In this document: positions 9,501 through 13,013 of the stretch, one piece after another
How positions within the stretch are numbered: position 1 is the stretch's first letter
Layout: each line of letters opens with the position of its first letter
From: an uncultured Coriobacteriales bacterium
GTDB taxonomy: Bacteria > Actinomycetota > Coriobacteriia > Coriobacteriales > UMGS124
Direction of reading: 5' to 3'
Length of the DNA stretch: 13,013 nucleotides
NCBI GenBank assembly: GCA_903789505.1
Contig: CAIFEU010000009.1
Coordinates: forward strand, 1-13,013
The notes under the pieces: model-generated
Database searches by the model: none
What the model saw: the letters and a program-made list of their open reading frames with translations, nothing else
Told to the model about the DNA's origin: nothing
Translations under genes and position numbers: made by a program

Positions 9501-11753
9501 GACGGCACGTCCGGCAACGGCATGACCTACGACTCCAACGTCTACACGATCACCATCAAGGTGAGCACCTCCACCGACGCCGCTGAGGGCACCGCCAAGA
9601 TGGTTGCCGAGACGGCCATCAGGGACGCCAGCGGCGCCGAGGTCGCCCTTGACGGCATGCGGTTCACGAACGTCTACGACCCCGAGGACGTCACGCTCTC
9701 CGGCGACACCGCCCTCCAGGTCCAGAAGACCCTCACCGGCCGTGACTCGCTCGAGGGCGAGAGCTTCTCGTTCACGCTCGCGCAGACCGCCGGCCCGGAC
9801 GGCGGCGTGTCGGGCCTTGACGGCAACGGTCAGACGAGCGTCAGCGTCAACGGTCCGATCGCCAACGGGTCGAGCGCGACGGCGGGCTTCGGTGCGCTGA
9901 CGTTCTCGAAGGTCGGCACCTACACGTTCGACGTCAGCGAGGTCGCCGGCGAGGCGGGCGGCATGACCTACGACGGCCATGTCTCGACCGTCACGGTCGT
10001 CGTGACCGACCTGAACGCCGACAACGTCGTCGACGGGCACCTGTACGCCACGGTGAGCTATGACAACGCCGCGGCGACGACCGAGTCTGACAGGGGCGTG
10101 ACGAGCGCCGCCGCGTTCACCAACGTGTACAAGGCGAACCCCGCCGTCATCCCGTCGTCGGGTGAGGGTTCGCTGAGCGTCACCAAGACGCTCGAGGTGC
10201 CCGAGGGTCTGACCGGCCCCGAGAGCGTCCAGGGCGCGTTCACCTTCACGGTCGCCCCCGCCGCGGATTACGGCGACGCGGTCGTGATGCCCGAGAGCAC
10301 CACGGTCAGCAACCCCGACGCGCACGGCGGCACCGCCACGTTCGACTCGATCACGTTCAACGAGGCGGGCGCCTACGAGTTCACGATCACCGAGTCCGGC
10401 AGCGTCGCCGGCGTGACGAACGACGCCGAGTCCGTCAAGCACGTGACGGTCAACGTCGTCGACGACCAGAACGGCAAGCTCGTCGCGACGGTGTACGGCG
10501 CCGACACGACCTACAAGGCGGACGGCACGATCGACCGCGCGACCACCGCCACGACCTTCACCAACACTTACTCCGCCGCGTCCGTCGACGTCAGTCTGAC
10601 GGCGAGCAAGGTGCTCAACAACAGCGTCATGCGCGGCGGCGAGTTCGACTTCAAGATCTCGGGCGGCGAGGGCTCGCCGATGCCCGAGTCCGACAGCGCG
10701 ACCAACACCGCCAACGGCGTCGTGTCGTTCGGGTCGATCAGGTTCACGGAGCCCGGCACCTACACGTACTCGATCTCCGAGGTCGCCGACCCGGCTGACG
10801 AGGGCGTCTTCGAGTACGACACCGCTGCCCGCACCGTGACGGTCGTTGTCGTCGACGACGCCGCGGGCAAGCTCGCGGCCACGGTCTACGGCGCCGATGG
10901 CTCCGCCGTGTCCGACGGCGCAAGCTGCGCGACGTTCACGAACACCTACGTCGCGACGAGCGACGAGGCGGTCATCTCCGCCATCAAGAACGTGAACGGC
11001 GAGGCGGCCGGCAGCGACGAGACCTTCCAGTTCACGATCTCCGCGAAGGACGGCGGGGCACTGCCCGCCCAGACGACCGTCACGAACAACGGCGGCTCGG
11101 TGACCTTCGGGCCGATCACGTATAGCGCCGACATCTTCGCGGGCGACACCGCCGATGGCTCCGCGTCCTCCGTCGCCGACGCCTCCGCGTCCAGCGCCGT
11201 CGACGCGTCCCTGACGGCTGACGAGAGCATGACGATCGCTGCGGATGACGCCGCGAGCGCTGCGGGCGACGACTCCGGCGCCACGACGGGCGGCTCCGCG
11301 GCAAACGGGTCTGACGAAGGCCTGACGAACTCCGAGACCGACGCCGGCTCGGCCGAGAACGTCGCCGGCGACCAGGCCCCTGACGAGGGCTCGGAGCAGC
11401 AGACCACCGACGAGCCCGGCACGGCAGCAGTGACGCCCGCCACCGAGACCGCCGAGGCGCCCGCCGAGACGACCGAGACGACCGAGGTGACTGAGGCCAC
11501 GGCTCCCGAGGCCGCCGAAGCCGCGGTGCCCGAGGCCGCCGACGCGGCGAGCGTCGTCAGCGCGCTGTTCGCGGTGCCCGAGGCCAACGCCGCCGAGCTC
11601 GGGGACCAGCAGGCTGCGGGCACCACGCCTGCCATCGTCCACAACCCCGACGGCACCCGCCAGATCACCTACACGTACGTGATCCCGAGGTCGCGGGTGG
11701 TGCCGCGGGCTACGGGTATGATGCCGCGCAGTACGAGGCGTATGTCACGGTGA
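3501..11753 (+). CDS. giant VWA/pilin-repeat cell-surface adhesin, N-terminal part (frameshifted)
   Basis: This frame gives 2750 residues. A signal peptide has its hydrophobic core at about 30-45 and probable cleavage after AMA (52-54). A VWA domain (about 105-375) has its MIDAS intact: DTSGSM (D110, S112, S114), T249 and D280 in VIFVSDG. A linker domain follows (about 376-520; WDLSSV...YTVSFRVWPSQDAYDLV), then a DUF7601/Cna-B-like domain (717-872). Spy0128/FctA-type repeats fill the rest, each with Lys near its start, Glu in a TYTYTISE-like strand and Asn in a closing FTNxY motif, the residues that form intramolecular isopeptide bonds. By family analogy the VWA tip binds host or matrix ligands and the repeats form a stiff stalk outside the cell wall. 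Near 11684 the frame breaks inside repeat 12, adds an unrelated Arg-rich tail and stops without a wall anchor. The stop is caused by a one-base loss; the gene continues in the 11750-12805 frame. Confidence 0.93.
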   Translation: MSTRCAQAQLAQGAATSDARRSPGLPWLRLFVLVVTALSIVALATCTAARGAMAAEPTGDAASDAASTAPATSKTLTDNGDGTYTLSLSVTGESQSSSSSRGANVIIIMDTSGSMGYSSGTGAFTEASTGAYGVVDGEYVQLYRRGGWGYTAATDGYSGTVYYQNENGYYYTYSGTRYSGTLWTRLDVAKSTTNGLIDSLLANNTTADPSRVEISLITFSNSASTLASWSTSASTMQSYVDDMTASGGTNWDDALHAAREIAVSKATSDDDPTYVIFVSDGLPTFYMGSVYGSESSYIHTHGSNRQGNGSDTTWREMAAAKDEASAIISAGYSLYSVGAFGDVSNMQELGGTYYDASDPEALQKAFDEIAQEISNSMSYEGVSLTDGLTTYTSTAVSGDASGFTYTKTDAQGTTSAWPDAPAATYDGGTVTWDLSSVGQLENGVTYTVSFRVWPSQDAYDLVAQLNNGSRSYDDLTADQQAQIVQQSGGYALKTNVAGSAQVDYTYLLTRTDSLKPSGTENADGTITGDDGYAYAYDSANRKWVGTKRDTSSAGIADPDPIMLASRTVQLQKQWDNSIDSATETSVGIDVIADGDTANAFYSTTLTPDSGWTAQIHLAPGLMTVDDSGNVTVLNGGHAYTAQEASGDGLWDFAADTVRPMIVNGSLVMLSASTDGPSDLAENASTTLDGVTYYNLGGTIYEQGEGAYLTATNTRRSSLTITKSVTAGMFLTPSADAEFGFRATVTSSDGSDVTFSVRDASGGVVTPSSVKVDGTAVTSDSGTYTAASGAEIDVSLKAGQSLTFDSLPVGSTYEAYEYDEGAGFTLSQITATKGNNDGVVETFPVSVSGKDTKASGTIDADNMRYALDFTNDYSVTPTAESTLFTGTKVLANRDFQEGDSFEFRVGATYVDPNGVQIDAVTVPLPSGVTRLTGDESNAGTITVSPTSGRSTDIGLGTLSFSLPGTYTYEVVELVPNASAAGMSYSGAHYIVTVKVVDDGNGSLRVDSTSTRRDLDDNAQSVSDDAQNVPDNALTFTNMYSADDVEVTLRGIKSYSDKSGAMPLTDGMFSFQLTADTEGASMPSGTVDGTYTSTNDDYAIALGTIKLGQSDVGKTYTYTAKEVVPASGNAGMTYDTASHTIEVAVTQASSGAIQTQVSYDGSTSALGVTFSNTFDPGTVTLSGDTALGGTKTLTGRDMFDGETFDFTLTPDETTRQAVEHGDVTISDGATTASVSGATNGETKSFSFGGVTFSHVGTFTFTIAETGRNGAALTSEANAGAGITYDEHACTVTVEVTLDAGSGKLVASVDYGKNGDAAGNAFANSYRVSEVTFDGSGVGGTKTLTGRDSLDGETFGFTLKLTSDNAGDVSGLDADNAASAFVSGLKNGAPANFDFSGLVLTFKAAGTYEFSLSETSWNGTSLDGVTDPQGLAFDTHACTVTIKVTEDKSTGTLTVAAPEYSTDPATDAVETANAFTNAYSASTTVDVDDAADFAKTLDGRAWQDGDEFTFEMTPENNAPSPTNRTVTLSGALAAEGQPVDIDFGDITFAGAGTYAYTVRETSTDAQPGVTLSQAEYRVVYTVTDNLDGTLSATPEVTLVTGNGGAQAGIPVTAGDPAYIVNSYSATDATVSLRAYKDYTNASGDPRFDLADGSFSVTLRPTGDNADVAPMPDGFSGEGADRFYTARNVEEVFSMPDLVFTQHDEGTYTYTLSEDGTSGNGMTYDANVYTITVTVSTSTDEAAGSATMVAEATVKDAEGNEVDLSRMTFTNVYDPEDVTLSGDTALGGTKTLTGRDMLEGEAFDFTLTPDETTQKAVDSGYVTIADGATTASVSGAKDGDTASFSFGALTFSRVGTYTFNMSEVAGGAGGVTYDAHACTVTVEVTLDADSGKLVASVDYGTNGDAAGNAFANSYSADDATVSLSAQKDYTNVSGDPLFDLTDGSFSVTLRPTGDDADAAPMPDGATGEGAERSYTARNVGTTFSIPEISFTQYDGGTYTYTLSEDGTSGNGMTYDSNVYTITIKVSTSTDAAEGTAKMVAETAIRDASGAEVALDGMRFTNVYDPEDVTLSGDTALQVQKTLTGRDSLEGESFSFTLAQTAGPDGGVSGLDGNGQTSVSVNGPIANGSSATAGFGALTFSKVGTYTFDVSEVAGEAGGMTYDGHVSTVTVVVTDLNADNVVDGHLYATVSYDNAAATTESDRGVTSAAAFTNVYKANPAVIPSSGEGSLSVTKTLEVPEGLTGPESVQGAFTFTVAPAADYGDAVVMPESTTVSNPDAHGGTATFDSITFNEAGAYEFTITESGSVAGVTNDAESVKHVTVNVVDDQNGKLVATVYGADTTYKADGTIDRATTATTFTNTYSAASVDVSLTASKVLNNSVMRGGEFDFKISGGEGSPMPESDSATNTANGVVSFGSIRFTEPGTYTYSISEVADPADEGVFEYDTAARTVTVVVVDDAAGKLAATVYGADGSAVSDGASCATFTNTYVATSDEAVISAIKNVNGEAAGSDETFQFTISAKDGGALPAQTTVTNNGGSVTFGPITYSADIFAGDTADGSASSVADASASSAVDASLTADESMTIAADDAASAAGDDSGATTGGSAANGSDEGLTNSETDAGSAENVAGDQAPDEGSEQQTTDEPGTAAVTPATETAEAPAETTETTEVTEATAPEAAEAAVPEAADAASVVSALFAVPEANAAELGDQQAAGTTPAIVHNPDGTRQITYTYVIPRSRVVPRATGMMPRSTRRMSR
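3588..3662 (+). other. signal peptide core and cleavage region
   Basis: After a basic stretch (ARR at 19-21), residues 30-45 form an uninterrupted hydrophobic helix. It is followed by TAARGAMA|AEP, a good AxA-type signal peptidase I site. The n-region of about 29 residues is long, as is common in large sortase substrates of Gram-positives. Confidence 0.85.
3813..4625 (+). other. VWA domain coding segment with Tyr/Gly-rich insert
   Basis: Residues about 105-375. The MIDAS metal-binding residues are present (DTSGSM at 110-115, T249 in GGTNWDDA, D280 in VSDG). Between the MIDAS loop and the first helix (RLDVAKS, from residue 185) lies an unusual loop of about 68 residues with about 13 tyrosines. 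It sits where pilus-tip VWA proteins can carry extra arms. Confidence 0.85.
8361..9230 (+). repeat. 870-bp duplicated two-repeat module, first copy
   Basis: Repeats 6+7 here are duplicated as repeats 8+9 (9231-10130). Repeats 6 and 8 are both exactly 447 bp. Perfect DNA matches at constant 870-bp offset include 61 bp (8603-8663 and 9473-9533) and 54 bp (8792-8845 and 9662-9715). Repeat 7 also shares 60 identical bp with repeat 3 (8820-8879 and 7029-7088). Confidence 0.9.
9231..10130 (+). repeat. duplicated two-repeat module, second copy
   Basis: Repeats 8+9 are the partner of the module at 8361-9230. Similarity is highest across repeat 8 and the first part of repeat 9, and it then drops: the middle of repeat 9 resembles repeat 4 instead (GGVSGLDGN versus GDVSGLDAD). 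Repeat 9 therefore looks mosaic. Confidence 0.85.
11139..11620 (+). other. low-complexity insert of about 160 residues inside repeat 12
   Basis: Between VTFGPITYSADIF and the resumption at about TPAIVHNPDGTRQITYTYVI, the repeat is interrupted by an Ala/Ser/Asp/Thr/Glu-rich, strongly acidic segment. It includes an ETTETTEVTEATAPEAAEAA tract. The frame is open and continuous through the insert. It ends with VVSALFAVPEANAAELGD, which looks like the end of a signal peptide. The edges are judged by eye and may be off by some residues. Confidence 0.7.
11682..11690 (+). other. frameshift site in the surface-protein gene
   Basis: The sequence ATCCCGAGG reads I-P-R in the upstream frame. Adding one base (ATC-TCC-GAG-GTC) gives ISEVAGG, which matches the SEVAGG motif of repeats 7 and 9. 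It is followed directly by GYGYDAAQYEAYVTVTDD, the expected next strands. The shift is therefore a one-base loss at about 11684-11686. The site is only a CCC run; there is no canonical slippery heptamer and no long homopolymer. Confidence 0.88.
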
Positions 11754-12805
11754 CCGACGACCTCGCCGGCAACATCACGACGTCCGTCGCGTACGGCACC
11801 TCCGACGGCAACGCCCCGACGTTCGAGAACACCTACTCCGCCAGCGGCTCGGCGACCGTCACCGCCCACAAGGTCGTCGACGGGCAGACCACGCTGGGCG
11901 GAGGAGAGTTCGCCTTCGAGCTGCGCGAGAACGGCCAGACCGTCGCCACCGCGACCAACGCGGCTGACGGCACCGTGACGTTCGACGTTCAGTACCTCGT
12001 CAGCTCGGCGGATTCCAGCAGCCTCGGCGCGCACCGGTACAGCATCGTCGAGACCGGCGGCAACGTGAACGAGGCCAACTGGACCTTCGACTCCGCGGAG
12101 AGGTTCGCCACGGTCAACGTCACCGACAACCGCGACGGCACGCTGTCGACGAGCGTCTCCTACGACGACGGCGCCGAGCCGACGTTCACGAACAGCTATC
12201 GTCCCCTGCCCGTCAACCTGACGATAACGGCGCACAAGGTCCTGACCGGACGCGACCTGACGGCGGGGGAGTTCACCTTCCAGCTGCTCGACGCCGACAA
12301 GAGCGTGGTCTCGCAGGCGACCAACGACGCTGACGGGAACGTGACGTTCGATCGGATTGGCTACGTGGAGACCGGCGAGCACACGTACTACATCGTCGAG
12401 GTCGCTGGCACCGACTCCAACGTCACCTACGACGCGACCGTCAAGCAGGTCACGGTGAAGGTGACCGACGAGGGCGGTCAGCTCGTGGCGACCGCGCAGG
12501 GCGACGGTGACGACGCGACGTTCACCAACGTCTACGAGAAGCCGGCCGAGCCCGTCAACCCCGGCAAGTCCGACGAGGGTGACAAGCCGGAGCAGTCCGC
12601 GAAGACCGACGTGCCCGAGCCGACCAAGCCCGCAGACCCGGGGACCACGGCCACCCCGACGCAGCCGACCAAGGGGAGCGACATCCCCAAGACCGGTGAC
12701 GCGACCGACTCCGGCGCAGCGATGGCGCTGGGCGCCGCCGGGGCGGCGGTCGCCCTGATCGGCGGAGGCGTGCTGCTCAGGCGTCGCTCCTCGCGGCGCG
12801 GCTAG
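11750..12805 (+). CDS. C-terminal part of the same adhesin: last pilin repeats and sortase anchor
   Basis: This is the downstream piece of the frameshifted gene, not an independent gene. The first available start is a GTG at 11750, inside a beta-strand codon run with no ribosome binding site, and homologous sequence in this frame begins earlier, at about 11687. It finishes repeat 12 (FENTY) and encodes repeats 13 (11837-12199) and 14 (12200-12535, HKVLTGRD...FTNVY). A Pro/Lys/Glu-rich wall-spanning tail follows, then IPKTGD (12683-12700), a Gly/Ala-rich hydrophobic segment of about 20 residues and the basic tail RRRSSRRG. IPKTG is an accepted variant of the LPXTG signal that sortase A- or pilus-class enzymes cut between Thr and Gly. 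Joined to the upstream frame it gives a 3101-residue protein. If the shift is real, this part is probably not translated. Confidence 0.9.
   Translation: MTDDLAGNITTSVAYGTSDGNAPTFENTYSASGSATVTAHKVVDGQTTLGGGEFAFELRENGQTVATATNAADGTVTFDVQYLVSSADSSSLGAHRYSIVETGGNVNEANWTFDSAERFATVNVTDNRDGTLSTSVSYDDGAEPTFTNSYRPLPVNLTITAHKVLTGRDLTAGEFTFQLLDADKSVVSQATNDADGNVTFDRIGYVETGEHTYYIVEVAGTDSNVTYDATVKQVTVKVTDEGGQLVATAQGDGDDATFTNVYEKPAEPVNPGKSDEGDKPEQSAKTDVPEPTKPADPGTTATPTQPTKGSDIPKTGDATDSGAAMALGAAGAAVALIGGGVLLRRRSSRRG
12683..12802 (+). other. sortase cell-wall sorting signal
   Basis: The IPKTGD motif is followed by an Ala/Gly/Leu/Val membrane segment (MALGAAGAAVALIGGGVLL) and RRRSSRRG, the three-part layout of a wall sorting signal. 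In restored numbering the motif is at residues 3062-3067 of 3101. Confidence 0.93.
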
Positions 12806-12820
12806 CAGGCCGGTCAGCTA

Positions 12821-12846
12821 GCCGGCCGGTCAGCTGACCGGCCGGC
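12821..12846. repeat. 26-bp perfect palindrome just after the surface-protein gene
   Basis: The two 13-nt arms (12821-12833 and 12834-12846) are exact reverse complements with no spacer. The left part of the motif, CCGGTCAGCT, also occurs 16 bp upstream (12810-12819). It begins 15 bp after the stop codon. It may fold as a cruciform or RNA hairpin, or be a protein-binding dyad. Confidence 0.85.
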
Positions 12847-12848
12847 GC

Positions 12849-12891
12849 TGCCTCGGCGCGACGGCGCGGACGGGCGCAGGGCGCCGAGGCA
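12849..12891. other. 11-bp-stem hairpin between the palindrome and the terminator
   Basis: Arms TGCCTCGGCGC (12849-12859) and GCGCCGAGGCA (12881-12891) are perfectly complementary around a 21-nt loop. No T-tract follows, so it is not itself a standard terminator. It could protect the 3' end of the transcript. Confidence 0.6.
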
Positions 12892-12898
12892 TAGCGAG

Positions 12899-12939
12899 AC
12901 CCCCTCACGGCGGTGGGACTGCCGTGAGGGGGTGTCTTT
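12899..12939 (+). terminator. intrinsic terminator of the surface-protein gene
   Basis: A 13-bp perfect stem (12899-12911 with 12921-12933) has a 9-nt loop and is followed by GTCTTT. The T-tract is short, but the stem is strong and GC-rich. Complementarity makes it usable on both strands, though no convergent gene is seen. The remaining 12940-13013 shows no gene. Confidence 0.8.
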
Positions 12940-13013
12940 GGTTCGCTCGAGGCGAGACGGGGAAGGGTAGGGGGCGCCGGGGCCGGGACGCGCCGGGGCG
13001 CGCCCGCGATGCC

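Larger units (their letters stand above)
6117..12535 (+). repeat. array of 14 Spy0128-type isopeptide pilin repeats (coding)
   Basis: Using the closing F-x-N-x-Y/F motif as the boundary I count 14 units: 6117-6614, 6615-7016, 7017-7469, 7470-7928, 7929-8360, 8361-8807, 8808-9230, 9231-9677, 9678-10130, 10131-10571, 10572-10949, 10950-11836 (interrupted and frameshifted), 11837-12199 and 12200-12535. Most are 110-165 residues; repeat 12 is about 296. Each shows a Lys in the first strand (often KTLTGRD or HKVLTG), a Glu in the SE/TE/KE motif, and the terminal Asn. In repeat 12 the Glu exists only when the missing base is restored. Confidence 0.88.

Noticed and set aside
9015..11642. Minus-strand open frame of about 875 codons opposite the pilin repeats
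   Set aside because: Same cause: it mirrors the repetitive plus-strand codons and has the composition of a shadow frame.
11681..11690. Programmed ribosomal frameshift
   Set aside because: No X-XXY-YYZ heptamer, no long homopolymer and no obvious stimulatory element. A simple one-base loss restores the SEVAGG motif seen in sister repeats, so mutation or sequencing error is simpler.
11750..12805. Independent downstream gene starting at GTG 11750
   Set aside because: The start lies inside a conserved repeat strand with no ribosome binding site or signal peptide, and pilin-repeat homology extends upstream of it in the same frame. It is the tail of the frameshifted gene.

Overview
The window is high-GC DNA, apart from one AT-richer island, from what looks like a Gram-positive actinobacterium. 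The best guess is a host-associated Coriobacteriia member (Collinsella/Olsenella-like). The guess rests on the GC-rich codon use, the style of the dihydroxy-acid dehydratase, and a huge sortase-anchored protein built from Spy0128-type isopeptide pilin repeats. It is inferred from the sequence and was not tested against a database.

Layout. Positions 124-531 (minus strand) encode a small FMN-binding, pyridoxamine-phosphate-oxidase-like protein. A GC-rich spacer of about 400 bp follows. It separates this gene from the divergent ilvD (940-2688, plus), a complete housekeeping enzyme of branched-chain amino acid synthesis that ends in a strong intrinsic terminator (2768-2803). Next comes a gene-free stretch of about 700 bp. 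Its first part is very C-rich. Its second part switches abruptly to AT-richer DNA made of two tandem, nearly identical 154-bp units (3056-3209 and 3210-3363), each carrying a palindrome and a candidate -10 sequence.

The rest of the window is one giant surface-protein gene (3501-12805, plus). It encodes a signal peptide, a VWA domain with an intact MIDAS, two linker or adhesin-stalk domains, 14 Spy0128-type repeats that each keep the Lys/Glu/Asn triad of intramolecular isopeptide bonds, a Pro-rich wall-spanning tail, an IPKTGD sortase signal, a membrane segment and a basic tail. The gene is split by a one-base loss near 11684: frame 1 ends at 11753, and the frame holding the last repeats and the anchor runs to 12805. 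Restoring one base gives a continuous protein of 3101 residues. A perfect 26-bp palindrome, an 11-bp-stem hairpin and an intrinsic terminator follow the gene.

The metabolic genes look ordinary. The accessory interest lies in the surface-protein locus: a tandemly duplicated upstream region, very recent repeat duplication inside the gene, a low-complexity insert of about 160 residues that interrupts one repeat, and a frameshift that would turn a wall-anchored fibre into a secreted, unanchored one. No sortase or second pilin gene is visible in the window.
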